Shown: positions 48,831 to 57,990, counted from the first letter of the stretch. The stretch is 64,000 bases of DNA from Actinobacillus capsulatus DSM 19761 (GCF_000374285.1 NZ_KB893933.1:26129-90128); one strand, 5' to 3'. Notes: generated by a model from the sequence alone, not told the origin. Translations and numbers: made by a program.

Positions 48831-49396
48831 TTTTAAACTCTTCATAAAGCTTGCGAAATATGTACCCAAGTGGTGAACACTTTACGGCTACTTTTCCGGT
48901 TTGAATCAATTAAATTGTTCTCGACTATAGACTTTTTCCGGATGGATCATAAAGAAGTGTAATAATTTATATTCGGTGCCGCTTAAACTAATTTCTTTTT
49001 TCTAAAAAGTCACTCGTTTGGCATTTTGATTAAAAAATCAAATCATCAATATTAATCATGTCATTATTTTGATAGGTACGTCTAAACAAAGCTTCAATAC
49101 GAGCAATCAACACTTTGGGAGAAAAAGGTTTGGTCACATAATCGTCCACACCGGAATTAAGGCAAGTAATGCAATCGTCTTCCGATTTTTTTAAATATTG
49201 AATAAATTGGATACCGGAACGAACGCCCCGGTAACATCCAATCCAGCAAAATCAGTTTAGTTTTTTCATCCAATTTTTTTACCGTGCTCTAATAGTCTTC
49301 CGCTTCAATAGCTTGATAATTCTTCTGCCCTAAAAACAGTGAAATCATTTCTCGAATCGCTTTTTCATCTTCGACAATCAAGATTTTTTCATTCAT
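48831..49396 (-). pseudogene. phoB: phoB remnant (phosphate response regulator, several stops)
   Basis: The ATG at 49396, preceded by GGAG, opens [18 protein letters not shown], the receiver domain of PhoB. A stop interrupts after AIEAEDY (complement near 49291-49293). Further on [11 protein letters not shown] (phospho-acceptor Asp), then displaced frames with [20 protein letters not shown], and finally [20 protein letters not shown] of the winged helix can be read. Stops follow SREQFN. At least one nonsense codon and several frameshifts make it non-functional. Confidence 0.8.
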
Positions 49397-49475
49397 CTCC
49401 GGCTCCTAACCTTTTGCTACGAATAAGCGGCCAAATTTGGCAAAAAATTTACAAAATTTCAGCAGAATAACCCAT

Positions 49476-49955
49476 TTAACCTCGAATATAATCTTCGGTA
49501 CGTTGAAATCTCAGTTTATCAAAGATTTGCTTTGTTTCACCAAATTCGACTAACTTGCCTAAATACATATAATCCGAACAGCGTGCCGCTTGTTGCATGT
49601 TATGGGTCACAATCGCCACCGTGTAATCGTGTTTTAATTCACAAATCAATTCTTCAATTTTCATTGTTGAAATTGGAGCAAGAGGTTAGCAAAACTCATC
49701 TAGCCACAAGACTTCCGGCTTAACCGTAATACTGCGCGCAATACATAAACGTTGTTGCTGACCGCTACCGGAACCGATAGATTGATAATTTACTTTATTG
49801 CCCGTTTCTTTTTCATAAAGTGAAGCTCACTTCGCATAAATCGGATAGGGAAATGGAGCACCTGCACCAGTAATTATTTCCGCATAACTTGATACTATTA
49901 CGCCTAATGAAAGCCCGAATACTACACATTTTTTAGCTGCTTTTACCAATAACAT
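49476..49955 (-). pseudogene. pstS'-'pstB deletion fusion, with stop codon
   Basis: The ATG at 49955 follows GAGGAGAG and opens a signal peptide (MLLVKAAKKCVVFGLSLG...) and then ITGAGAPFPYPIYAK of PstS. An in-frame TGA (W to stop) follows, and the PstS text goes on as ASLYEKETGNKVNYQSIGS. At 49761-49775 it joins SGQQQRLCIARSITVKPEV, which is the PstB signature region. PstB then continues, after a stop in the former LLDEPTS region, with [19 protein letters not shown] and [19 protein letters not shown] to the end. pstC and pstA are entirely absent. A deletion joined the two genes at a Gly/Ser-rich stretch. Confidence 0.82.
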
Positions 49956-50085
49956 ATTGCTCTCCTCATAGATGTTTGAAACAGCCGTTTGGAATAGATT
50001 ATTTAGTTTATGCACATTCTAAAAAAACAATATGACGGTTTGATGACAATTTAAAAATAAATAAAACCAGCAATTTGCAAAAAAT

Positions 50086-50472
50086 TTATCGTTTTAGACC
50101 GCTTAATATCGAGCATTCCGGGCTATCATTGCCACAGCAAGACTTACTCCAACTTTTCAGTAAAGAAAGCATTTGTTGTAAATCAGCAATTTTCTGCTGA
50201 AGTTCTTCAATATGTTGCTCGGTAAGCCGTTTCACTTCTCGACTGGTGCGATGCGGATAATCATTTAGCTTTAGTAACTCGCCGATCTGCACTAAAGAAA
50301 ATCCGACCTTACGTGCATTACTGATAAAATGTAAACATTCTAAATCCGCCGCCGAATAAACTCGATAGCCACTACTTGAACGGGCTGCCTGTGGCAGTAA
50401 ACCGGCTTTTTCATAATCACGAATTTGCTTAGCCGATAATCCGGAATGCTCCGCAGCTTGACTGATATTCAT
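50086..50472 (-). CDS. cueR: Cu(I)-responsive MerR-family regulator CueR
   Basis: A 128-residue activator. The N-terminal helix-turn-helix is MNISQAAEHSGLSAKQIRDY, followed by the wing GLLPQAARSSSGYRVYS. A long dimerisation helix comes next, and the metal loop SCCGNDSPEC has Cys112 and Cys120 at the CueR positions. It is divergent from copZ-copA. The intergenic promoter has the overlong 19-base spacer that MerR proteins need. Confidence 0.93.
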   Translation of the reverse strand: MNISQAAEHSGLSAKQIRDYEKAGLLPQAARSSSGYRVYSAADLECLHFISNARKVGFSLVQIGELLKLNDYPHRTSREVKRLTEQHIEELQQKIADLQQMLSLLKSWSKSCCGNDSPECSILSGLKR

Positions 50473-50483
50473 ATTATTACCTC

Positions 50484-50514
50484 TTGACCTTAACCTAGGG
50501 TTAAGGTCTATGAT
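50484..50514 (+). promoter_or_regulatory. CueR-controlled promoter of copZ-copA
   Basis: TTGACC (-35, 50484-50489) and TATGAT (-10, 50509-50514) are separated by 19 bases. Between and overlapping them lies the perfect dyad ACCTTAACC-TAG-GGTTAAGGT (50487-50507). This is the classic MerR/CueR layout, in which the activator unwinds the spacer on binding copper. Confidence 0.88.
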
Positions 50515-50550
50515 ACGCCAAAATCTTTAGTTATAAATAGGAGAATTCAT

Positions 50551-50751
50551 ATGAGTATTACTTTAAAACTTGACGACTTACATTGCGGTAACTGCGTAAA
50601 AAGTGTGGAAAAAGCGCTTAATGCCGTGGAAGGTGTAACCAAAGCGACCGTAACTTTAGATCCGCAACAAGCGATTGTTGAAGGTTCCGCCACTGCCGAA
50701 GCCCTTATCGCAGCCGTTGATGACATTGGCTTTGAAGCGGAAGTTATTTAA
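50551..50751 (+). CDS. copZ: Copper chaperone CopZ (HMA domain)
   Basis: A 66-residue single heavy-metal-associated domain (MSITLKLDDLHCGNCVKSVE) with the Cu(I) ligands Cys12 and Cys15 in the CxxC motif. It should deliver Cu(I) to CopA. A ribosome-binding site (AGGAG) lies ten bases upstream. It is the first gene of the copZ-copA unit. A palindromic repeat of the AACCACGGAATACAC family occupies the gap to copA. Confidence 0.94.
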   Translation: MSITLKLDDLHCGNCVKSVEKALNAVEGVTKATVTLDPQQAIVEGSATAEALIAAVDDIGFEAEVI

Positions 50752-50756
50752 CTATT

Positions 50757-50816
50757 ACCACGGAATACACAGAAAACACTGAACATTTCCGTGAAATCCG
50801 TGTATTTCGTGGTTAA
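50757..50816. repeat. AACCACGGAATACAC-family repeat between copZ and copA
   Basis: The left arm ACCACGGAATACAC (50757-50770) and right arm GTGTATTTCGTGGTTAA (50800-50816) enclose a centre with two GGAAAT-like inverted words (ACATTTCCGTGAAATCC). It lies inside an operon, so it would be transcribed as a hairpin in the copZ-copA message. Confidence 0.8.
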
Positions 50817-50836
50817 ATTCACTAGAAATAAAAGAT

Positions 50837-52987
50837 ATGGTTAAAGAACAACAACTTTTAATTGACGGAATGCACTGTGCCGCTTGCGTGCGTCGGATTG
50901 AAAAAATCTTGATGAAAGTGGAAGGTGTCACTTTTGCTTCGGTCAATCTTGCCGATCAAACTGCATTTGTACAAGGCGAAGCGGATCCAAATGCAATGGT
51001 ACAAGCGGTCGAAAAAATCGGTTTCGGTGCGGAAATTTTAGAAAGCGAACAAGAACGCCGAGCCAAACAACAAGCCCAAACCCAACGCACCTTAAGCCAT
51101 AAAAAATGGCAGTTTATTGTAGCGTTAATTGTCGGCTTTGGTTTGGTGGCATTGGGTTTAGTTATCGGCATGATCCCAAATTTAACCAATTTAATCTATT
51201 GGTTTATTGCCGCTGCGATCAGTTTATTTACCATGTATTTTACCGGTAAAGATTTCTTTGTCGGTGCGTGGATCAGCTTAAAAAATAAAGCCTCCACCAT
51301 GGACACTTTAGTCACACTCAGTACCGGTGTCGCTTGGCTTTACTCCTTCTGGCTAACGCTTTTTCCCCAACCGCAAGCACACGTTTACTATGAAGCCAGC
51401 GTGATGATTATCGGCTTTATAAATCTTGGCAAATTTCTTGAATTAAAAGCCAAACAGCGTTCCTCACTCGCTTTAGAAAAATTACTCGATCTTGCTCCAC
51501 AACAAGCGGTCATTTTTGATCAAAATAATGCAACTCAAACCATTCCAGTCAAAGGCATCAAACCGGAAATGCGTGTGCAGGCACTCACCGGCGACCGCCT
51601 TGCGGTAGATGGCAGATTGGAAAGCGGTTCTATTTGGGTTGATGAATCAATGCTGACCGGCGAAGCGTTACCGATTGAGAAAAAAGTTGGCGATAAAGTA
51701 CGTGCCGGAACGCTGATTCAAGACGGAGCCGGCATCTATATCGCCGAACAAGTCGGCAGCCAAACCGCCCTTGCCCGTGTAATTAATGCTGTGCGTCACG
51801 CGCAATCAAGTAAACCGCCGCTCGCACAATTTGTCGATAAAGTGGCAAGTATTTTCGTACCGGTTGTAGTTGCGATTGCATTGATAAGCGGTCTGATTTG
51901 GCTGTTTTTAGGCAAAGAATTTTCATTTGTCCTCTCGATTTTTACCACCGTGTTAATTATCGCTTGCCCGTGTGCGCTCGGTTTGGCGATTCCGCTTTCC
52001 ACCATTGCCGGCGTGGCGAGAGCCGCTGAATTCGGTGTATTAGTGCGGAATATCGAGGCTTTGCAAGCAGGTTCTGAAATCGACACGCTGGTATTCGATA
52101 AAACCGGCACACTAACCACCGGCAAAATGACGGTTTCGGATATTCAAACCTTTAACGGTTTCGATCTGAATCGTGTGTTACGACTAGCAAAAAGCTTAGA
52201 AGTCCACGCTTCTCACCCGATTGCCAAAGCGATTGTGAAATTTGCTGAAAATCAGACCACTTGTGAAGTCACAAACGTTCAAGTGGTAAAAGGTGCAGGG
52301 ATTATCGCCAACTTAGGCGAAGATCAAATCAAGGTGGGTAATGCGAAGTTTGTCAATTTTTCCGGAAATTTAATCGCTTCTCGAGCCACGCAAATTTTTG
52401 TGGCGGTAAATGAGCAATTAGCCGGTATTTTATCGGTGGAAGATCAGTTACGTAATGAATCCAAAGCGATGATCGAAAAATTTAAAGTAGAAGGCTATCA
52501 ATGCTTAATGCTAACCGGCGACCGCCAAGCGACTGCGGAATATTTCGCACAACAACTCGGTTTAGACGGCGTGATTGCCGAAGTTTTACCGGAACAAAAA
52601 GCGGATAAAATTCGTGAACTACAAGCCAAAGGCAAAAAAGTGGCGATGATTGGTGACGGGATTAACGATGCACCGGCTCTCGTTCAAGCAAATGTGGGCA
52701 TTGCGATGCACAACGGTTCGGATATTGCGGTCGAAACCGCCGATCTCTCGCTGATGCAACACGGCTTAACACCGGTAGTACAAATTCTGCCGTTTGCCAA
52801 ACGCGTACTACGCAATATGAAGCAAAGTTTGCTCGGGGCATTTATGTATAACGTGATCGCCATTCCAGTTGCCGCTGGCGTGCTTTATCCGTTTACCGGC
52901 TGGCTACTCAACCCAATGATCGCCGCCGTTGCAATGACAATGTCTTCCATCACCGTAGTACTGAATAGTCAGAGATTGTTGAAGTAG
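50837..52987 (+). CDS. copA: Cu(I)-exporting P1B-type ATPase CopA
   Basis: A 716-residue ATPase with one N-terminal metal-binding domain (GMHCAACVRRIE, Cys14 and Cys17) where E. coli CopA has two. Eight membrane helices carry the transport motif IACPCALGLA. The actuator loop is SMLTGEALPIEK. The phosphorylation motif is FDKTGTLTTG, followed by the SHPIAKAI nucleotide-site and the hinge GDGINDAPALVQANVG. The final helices contain MSSITVVLNS. It is co-transcribed with copZ under CueR control. Uptake sequences occur inside the gene (near 51003 and 51504). Confidence 0.96.
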   Translation: MVKEQQLLIDGMHCAACVRRIEKILMKVEGVTFASVNLADQTAFVQGEADPNAMVQAVEKIGFGAEILESEQERRAKQQAQTQRTLSHKKWQFIVALIVGFGLVALGLVIGMIPNLTNLIYWFIAAAISLFTMYFTGKDFFVGAWISLKNKASTMDTLVTLSTGVAWLYSFWLTLFPQPQAHVYYEASVMIIGFINLGKFLELKAKQRSSLALEKLLDLAPQQAVIFDQNNATQTIPVKGIKPEMRVQALTGDRLAVDGRLESGSIWVDESMLTGEALPIEKKVGDKVRAGTLIQDGAGIYIAEQVGSQTALARVINAVRHAQSSKPPLAQFVDKVASIFVPVVVAIALISGLIWLFLGKEFSFVLSIFTTVLIIACPCALGLAIPLSTIAGVARAAEFGVLVRNIEALQAGSEIDTLVFDKTGTLTTGKMTVSDIQTFNGFDLNRVLRLAKSLEVHASHPIAKAIVKFAENQTTCEVTNVQVVKGAGIIANLGEDQIKVGNAKFVNFSGNLIASRATQIFVAVNEQLAGILSVEDQLRNESKAMIEKFKVEGYQCLMLTGDRQATAEYFAQQLGLDGVIAEVLPEQKADKIRELQAKGKKVAMIGDGINDAPALVQANVGIAMHNGSDIAVETADLSLMQHGLTPVVQILPFAKRVLRNMKQSLLGAFMYNVIAIPVAAGVLYPFTGWLLNPMIAAVAMTMSSITVVLNSQRLLK

Positions 52988-53019
52988 CTTATAAACAAGC
53001 GGTCAAATTCTAAAAAAAA

Positions 53020-53087
53020 TTAACCACGGAATACACGGAACAACACGGAAATATTATTCGGTGTAATCTGTGTATTCCGTGGTTTTA
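53020..53087. repeat. AACCACGGAATACAC-family repeat after copA
   Basis: TTAACCACGGAATACAC (53020-53036) and GTGTATTCCGTGGTTTTA (53070-53087) are inverse arms. Between them the centre reads ACACGGAAATATTATTCGGTGTAA, nearly the same as in the 59319 copy. It lies between convergent copA and the SDR gene and follows an uptake sequence. Confidence 0.85.
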
Positions 53088-53095
53088 TTCTGCCA

Positions 53096-53917
53096 CTAGC
53101 CCCCCGACTTACGGCACACAAAATCAAACCATGTAGTTGGTAAAATGCGTCTTAGCCACCAAAACAGTTTAGTTGGGAATGTGACTTGATAGCGAGCTTT
53201 TGGTTTTTGATCGGTTAACGCTTTTAGACAGGCTTCCGCCACTGCTGATGCTGGTTTAGCAAACGGATTATCATTCTTTTTAGTTGCCAAACGCTGATAT
53301 TGCTTTTGGTTAAATGCCGTTTTAGCAGTATTTTCCACATCAATATATTTGGTGAGTTTATCCAAAGAATTTGAGCGAAAATCGCTTAAAATCGGGCCCG
53401 GCTCAATCAAACTGACATAAATATTTGAGCCGTGTAATTCGTGACGTAACGTATCCGCCATTCCCTCTACCGCAAATTTAGAGGCATTATAAGCACCTCG
53501 AAAGTGCATTGCGGCAAAGCCTAAAATGCTGCTGGTAAGTAAAATACGTCCGTGGTTCTGCGCGCGGAAAATTTTAAGTGCATGATTCATCACTTCCCAC
53601 ACGCCAAACACATTGATTTCAAATAATTCACGTAATGCTTCACGCGGTAAATCTTCCACACAGCCCGGTTGCCCCTGCCCTGCGTTGCAAAATATTGCAT
53701 CTAAACCGCCACTTGCTTTTATATAGTCAAACGCCTCGACAATTTGTGCTGAATCCTGCACGTCAAGCTGAATACATTCGAAACCTTCCGCTTGCAAGCG
53801 GTCAATATCCGCCAGTTTTCTGCAACTGGCAATCACTCGCCAGCCACTGTCTTTCAACAATTTAGCGGTGGCATAACCGATACCGGAAGAACAACCGGTG
53901 ATTAGAATCGTTTTCAT
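53096..53917 (-). CDS. Short-chain dehydrogenase/reductase
   Basis: A 273-residue classical SDR. The NAD(P)-binding motif is ITGCSSGIGYATA at the N-terminus. IFCNAGQGQPG is the NNAG-type segment, with LLTSSILGF (catalytic Ser) and the YNASKFAVEG active-site Tyr-x-x-x-Lys pair. A C-terminal extension (about residues 235-273) includes a hydrophobic stretch (LFWWLRRILPTTWFDFV) that may contact the membrane, as in YbbO-like SDRs. The substrate cannot be deduced. It starts at 53917, 27 bases after the neighbouring nitroreductase gene, so the two may be co-transcribed. Confidence 0.9.
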   Translation of the reverse strand: MKTILITGCSSGIGYATAKLLKDSGWRVIASCRKLADIDRLQAEGFECIQLDVQDSAQIVEAFDYIKASGGLDAIFCNAGQGQPGCVEDLPREALRELFEINVFGVWEVMNHALKIFRAQNHGRILLTSSILGFAAMHFRGAYNASKFAVEGMADTLRHELHGSNIYVSLIEPGPILSDFRSNSLDKLTKYIDVENTAKTAFNQKQYQRLATKKNDNPFAKPASAVAEACLKALTDQKPKARYQVTFPTKLFWWLRRILPTTWFDFVCRKSGG

Positions 53918-53943
53918 ACTTTCCTCGATACTTTCTGCAATCG

Positions 53944-54507
53944 TTAACGAATCACACTCACAAAACCTTCGGTAGCTTCCGCTTCTCTGGCTAACGAAAT
54001 ACCTTCATCCTCTTTCGGTGATCCGACTAACAATAAGCCGATCACTTTATCACCGACACGGCAACCGAACGTTTCACGTAATAGCGTTCCGTCCACCCAT
54101 TTTTTGCTGATCCAAACCGTTTCAAAACCTTGAGCGTTAGCAGCTAATTGCATTGCATAAGTTGCACAACCTGCACTAACAATTTGTTCCCATGCAGGTA
54201 CTTTCGGTGATTCGTGATCAATTTTTGCCACAATGCCGATCACCATCGGCGCTTGGCTGGAAAGTTTATCCGCCTTAGCCGCATTTTTCTCATCCATATT
54301 AAATTCCACTGCGGCAGCAGCTAAACATTCTCGTAATTTCGACATTCCGCTTTTTTCGATCACCACAAAGTGATAAGGCTTCATTTTGCCGTGATCCGGC
54401 GCACGCAATGCCGCTTTAATCATATTTTCAACTTGCTCCGCAGAGGGCGCAATTTCACCAAATTTTTTATTTGAACGACGGCGATGTAATAAATCTAAAA
54501 TTTCCAT
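53944..54507 (-). CDS. ydjA: YdjA-type nitroreductase
   Basis: A 187-residue FMN oxidoreductase of the short YdjA branch. MEILDLLHRRRSNKKFGE matches the YdjA N-terminus. The flavin-contact segment is ALRAPDHGKMKPYHFVVIEK, cut to 20 residues. ATYAMQLAANAQGFETVWIS and the C-terminal KVIGLLLVGSP complete the fold. I prefer the ATG at 54507 by comparison with the family; upstream codons at 54537 and 54549 lack a ribosome-binding site. The physiological substrate is unknown. It precedes the SDR gene on the same strand. Confidence 0.88.
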   Translation of the reverse strand: MEILDLLHRRRSNKKFGEIAPSAEQVENMIKAALRAPDHGKMKPYHFVVIEKSGMSKLRECLAAAAVEFNMDEKNAAKADKLSSQAPMVIGIVAKIDHESPKVPAWEQIVSAGCATYAMQLAANAQGFETVWISKKWVDGTLLRETFGCRVGDKVIGLLLVGSPKEDEGISLAREAEATEGFVSVIR

Positions 54508-54618
54508 AGTCTGCTGTACTTTATGTAAAAATTGCATTAAGAATAACATATTTTATTAATTCTAAGCCGTTTTTATGGTAGCTTATCCCACAAAATACTT
54601 ACACTCATTAGGACTACT

Positions 54619-56475
54619 ATGTTAAAAATGTTGAAAGGGCTTTATCAGATTTTCCGCTGTATTCGAGAATTTGTCTTAAGCCTATTCTTTATTATTTTCG
54701 TACTGATTTGTTTTGCACTTACCACATTATTACAACAAGAATCAAAACATCAAAATCAACAACCTTTTTTCGAAAAAGGGGCATTACAACTCAATTTAGA
54801 TGGTTACTTAGCCGATAATCATGACGAATACGGTGATTTACACCGCTTAATTCAAAGCGAATTAGGTAATAATGAGCCGATAAAAATCTCAACCTTTGAT
54901 GTGGCTCGTAGTATCAATAAAGCCATGAAAGATGAGCGTATTACCGGCTTGGTGCTTGATTTAGGTTATTTCCAAGGTGGGGACATTGCATCATTACAAT
55001 TTATCGGTGCACAAATCAACTATTTTAAACAATCCGGCAAACCGGTTATTGCAATTGGCGAACAATACAGCCAAGCACAATATTATTTGGCAAGTTTTGC
55101 CGATAAGATTTACCTGAATAAAGCCGGTTTTGTTGATATTCATGCACTTAGCTATAGCAATATCTATTTCAAAGCCTTGCTCGATAAAATCGAAGCCGTG
55201 CCACATATTTTCCGTGTCGGTACTTACAAATCGGCTGTAGAGCCGTTTATTCGTGATGATATGTCGCCAGAAGCAAAACAAAACACACAAACATGGCTCA
55301 CATCAATTTGGAATAATGTCCGCCAAGACATTGCTCGCAATCGCCAAATTCAGCCGGAACAAGTTCTACCGGACAGCCAAACTTATATCGAAAAATATAA
55401 ACAGCTAAAAGGCGATGATGCGCAATATGCATTGAATCAAAAATTAATTACGGAAGTTACCACACCAAGTCAAATTCAAACCGCTTTAATTCAACAATTC
55501 GGAGAAGATAAAGAGGGTAACTATAATCACATTGATTATTTTGATTATGCTCACGGGCTTACAGATCGTTTTCATGTTAAAGCCGAAAACAAAATTGCGA
55601 TTATTAACGTAGAAGGTCAAATCGTAAGTGGCAAAAGCTCTCAAAATTCAGCGGGCAGCGACACCATTGTTAAACAGTTGCGTAAAGCACGTGAAGACAA
55701 AAATGTGAGAGGCGTTATTTTACGAGTAAATAGCCCCGGCGGCAGCGCAATGGCTTCGGAAATTATTCGCCAAGAATTAGAAGCGATTCAACTTGCCGGT
55801 AAACCGGTTGTGACATCAATGGGCGGTATGGCGGCTTCTGGCGGTTATTGGATTTCGGCAACCAGCGATAAAATTATCGCCAGCCCGACTACCATTACCG
55901 GTTCTATCGGGATTTTCGGCTTAGCCACTAGCTTTGAAAAAACCGCTAAAAATTTAGGTGTAACGGAAGACGGTATTTCACTTTCACCATTTGCCTCTTC
56001 CAGCTCGTTAAAAACATTGCCGAAAGAACAAGCGGAAGTGATTCAAATCAGCATTGAAAATGGCTACGACCGATTCCTAGAATTGGTCAGCCGCGGGCGA
56101 AATATCCCTAAACAGGCTGTAGATAAAATGGCACAAGGACAAGTTTGGTCGGGTGAAGATGCGTTAAGACACGGCTTAGTGGATGAATTAGGTGATTTTG
56201 ACACCGCTTATGACGTTATCACCGAATTAGTCAATCAACAACGCAAAGCGAAAGGCGAAGCCGCAATCGAACACTTTAGAGCGCAATGGTTTATTGACAG
56301 TGATGACAGTCTACTAGGTTCATTCCTAAAAGGCTCTAAACTCAAATTCCAATTGAGTTCATGGTTAGGACTTCCAGTTGCAACTCAAGCTCAGCAATCA
56401 CTCGAGTTACTACAACAGTTTAACGATCCTAAACACGCCTATTTATATTGCCTCAGCTGCGGCACGATAAAATAG
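54619..56475 (+). CDS. sppA: Signal peptide peptidase SppA (protease IV, 67K type)
   Basis: A 618-residue membrane-bound serine protease that degrades cleaved signal peptides. One N-terminal membrane helix (about residues 18-40) is followed by tandem SppA domains. The catalytic Lys is in GTYKSAVEPFIRDDMSPE and the catalytic Ser in MGGMAASGGYWISA. NSPGGSAMASEIIRQE is also conserved. The length equals the E. coli protein. A strong inverted repeat of uptake sequences follows. Confidence 0.96.
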   Translation: MLKMLKGLYQIFRCIREFVLSLFFIIFVLICFALTTLLQQESKHQNQQPFFEKGALQLNLDGYLADNHDEYGDLHRLIQSELGNNEPIKISTFDVARSINKAMKDERITGLVLDLGYFQGGDIASLQFIGAQINYFKQSGKPVIAIGEQYSQAQYYLASFADKIYLNKAGFVDIHALSYSNIYFKALLDKIEAVPHIFRVGTYKSAVEPFIRDDMSPEAKQNTQTWLTSIWNNVRQDIARNRQIQPEQVLPDSQTYIEKYKQLKGDDAQYALNQKLITEVTTPSQIQTALIQQFGEDKEGNYNHIDYFDYAHGLTDRFHVKAENKIAIINVEGQIVSGKSSQNSAGSDTIVKQLRKAREDKNVRGVILRVNSPGGSAMASEIIRQELEAIQLAGKPVVTSMGGMAASGGYWISATSDKIIASPTTITGSIGIFGLATSFEKTAKNLGVTEDGISLSPFASSSSLKTLPKEQAEVIQISIENGYDRFLELVSRGRNIPKQAVDKMAQGQVWSGEDALRHGLVDELGDFDTAYDVITELVNQQRKAKGEAAIEHFRAQWFIDSDDSLLGSFLKGSKLKFQLSSWLGLPVATQAQQSLELLQQFNDPKHAYLYCLSCGTIK

Positions 56476-56483
56476 CTTGTTAC

Positions 56484-56531
56484 AAGCGGTTAAATTTGCA
56501 AATTTTTTTACAAATTTAACCGCTTATTTTT
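56484..56531 (+). terminator. Terminator formed by head-to-head uptake sequences after sppA
   Basis: AAGCGGTTAAATTTG (56484-56498) and CAAATTTAACCGCTT (56511-56525) are exact inverse copies, followed by ATTTTTT. This gives a 15-base stem just past the stop codon. Confidence 0.85.
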
Positions 56532-56595
56532 TCTTCCCTCACTTCTCTTTTTTGTTTATAGTAGCGCCCTTTCTAGTGATCCAACGCCATTAAAT

Positions 56596-57366
56596 ATGAA
56601 CCAAAAGCAACTTATAAAATTAGCTGTATTACTGATTGTTTCGGCAATCTCTTATTTTTTCGGTAATCAAAGTAATAAGTCAGAACCGGTTAAACAACCA
56701 CAGCCGCAGCAGCAACAAAACGACTACGCAACGGAAACCGATACGCCGATTGCCAAAGCACCGCAGGCACAATCCGCTTCAGCGACTCAAGCAGCGCTTT
56801 CGATGAATTATGATGCCAAAATGTATGAAGATAAAATTGGGCAAAACAAGCACGCACCGGTTGATTACTATATGCTGGTACTTTCTTGGTCACCGGCTTT
56901 TTGTGAATCACAACGCAATAAAAACCAAGGTGATGTGCCGCAACGTTTAGCTTATCAATGCGCCGGCAGTCAAAACTTCGGCTGGGTTATTCACGGTTTA
57001 TGGCCACAAAATGCTAAAGCACGTTCGGTTGATCAGCATCCTCGCTATTGCCAAGGCGATTTACCGGAAGTGTCAGCAAAAATTATTGAGCAATATCTAC
57101 CGGAATCACCGGGTGCTGCATTATTACAAGGCGAATGGGAAAAACACGGCAGCTGCGCTTTCGATAGTGCGGAAAGGTATTTTGCCAAACAAAAAGAGTT
57201 GTTTTACAGCCTGAAACTACCGGCAAAAAATCTACGCCGAAATGATTTATTCCAATGGATGCGTAAACATAATCCGCAGCTACGCGGCGTTTATTTAGGC
57301 GCAAGCAAGACCGAACTCTACGTTTGCTACGATAAACAATGGCAGCCAATGGACTGCCCGAAATAA
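56596..57366 (+). CDS. Ribonuclease T2 family endoribonuclease (RNase I-like)
   Basis: A 256-residue exported protein. The hydrophobic N-terminus (residues 5-24, KQLIKLAVLLIVSAISYFFG) is a signal or anchor. A Q/P/A-rich linker follows (about residues 30-65). The catalytic histidines sit in the two family motifs, WVIHGLWPQ and EWEKHGSCAF. YYMLVLSWSPAFCES is the usual start of the domain, and the Cys residues expected for disulfides are present. It probably scavenges RNA in the periplasm. The next start codon abuts its stop directly (57366/57367), so it is coupled to sprT. Confidence 0.94.
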   Translation: MNQKQLIKLAVLLIVSAISYFFGNQSNKSEPVKQPQPQQQQNDYATETDTPIAKAPQAQSASATQAALSMNYDAKMYEDKIGQNKHAPVDYYMLVLSWSPAFCESQRNKNQGDVPQRLAYQCAGSQNFGWVIHGLWPQNAKARSVDQHPRYCQGDLPEVSAKIIEQYLPESPGAALLQGEWEKHGSCAFDSAERYFAKQKELFYSLKLPAKNLRRNDLFQWMRKHNPQLRGVYLGASKTELYVCYDKQWQPMDCPK

Positions 57367-57885
57367 ATGACGGAATCAGTCTCAAATACTGCTCTCATGC
57401 GTCAGCTCAAAATGCAGGTTCAGCGTCAGCTTAAACGCAATTTGGAGCAAGCCAATACTCACTTCAATAAAACTTTTACACCGCCGACAGTCAGCTATGC
57501 CGTGCGTGGTGTAAAAGCCGGTGTCGCTTATCTACAACGTAATGAAATTCGTTTCAATCCTGTTTTATTGGTAGAAAACGGGCAATCTTTTATTCAGCAG
57601 GTTGTACCGCATGAACTTGCTCACGCTTTGGTTTATCAACAATTCGGGCGAGTCCAACCACACGGTAAAGAATGGAAAATGATGATGGAACAAGTTTTCG
57701 GTGTACCGGCGGAAACCTATCACTGTTTTGATACACAAAATGTCATCGGCAAACAATTTGCCTATCAATGCGGCTGTCAAACGCATCTACTTTCTTTACG
57801 TCGTCATAATGCCATCGTACGAGACGGTCGCCGTTACCTCTGTAAGCAGTGTAAACAAATCCTCACTTCCAAAGACAATTTGTAA
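57367..57885 (+). CDS. sprT: SprT-family zinc metalloprotease-like protein
   Basis: A 172-residue protein with the zinc motif [15 protein letters not shown] (HExxH variant HELAH). The third ligand region is [18 protein letters not shown]-terminal zinc ribbon follows, with [13 protein letters not shown] and [10 protein letters not shown]. It is named after E. coli SprT, which affects bolA; eukaryotic relatives (SPRTN) cleave DNA-crosslinked proteins. The start follows the RNase stop without a gap. Confidence 0.92.
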   Translation: MTESVSNTALMRQLKMQVQRQLKRNLEQANTHFNKTFTPPTVSYAVRGVKAGVAYLQRNEIRFNPVLLVENGQSFIQQVVPHELAHALVYQQFGRVQPHGKEWKMMMEQVFGVPAETYHCFDTQNVIGKQFAYQCGCQTHLLSLRRHNAIVRDGRRYLCKQCKQILTSKDNL

Positions 57886-57990
57886 CAAGCGTTAAAATAA
57901 CGTTAAAAGGTACTAGACATTATTCTATAAGCGCCTAAAATTAACGCAATTTTTTGACTTTTATCAATTTATTATCATTTGGAGTATTTT

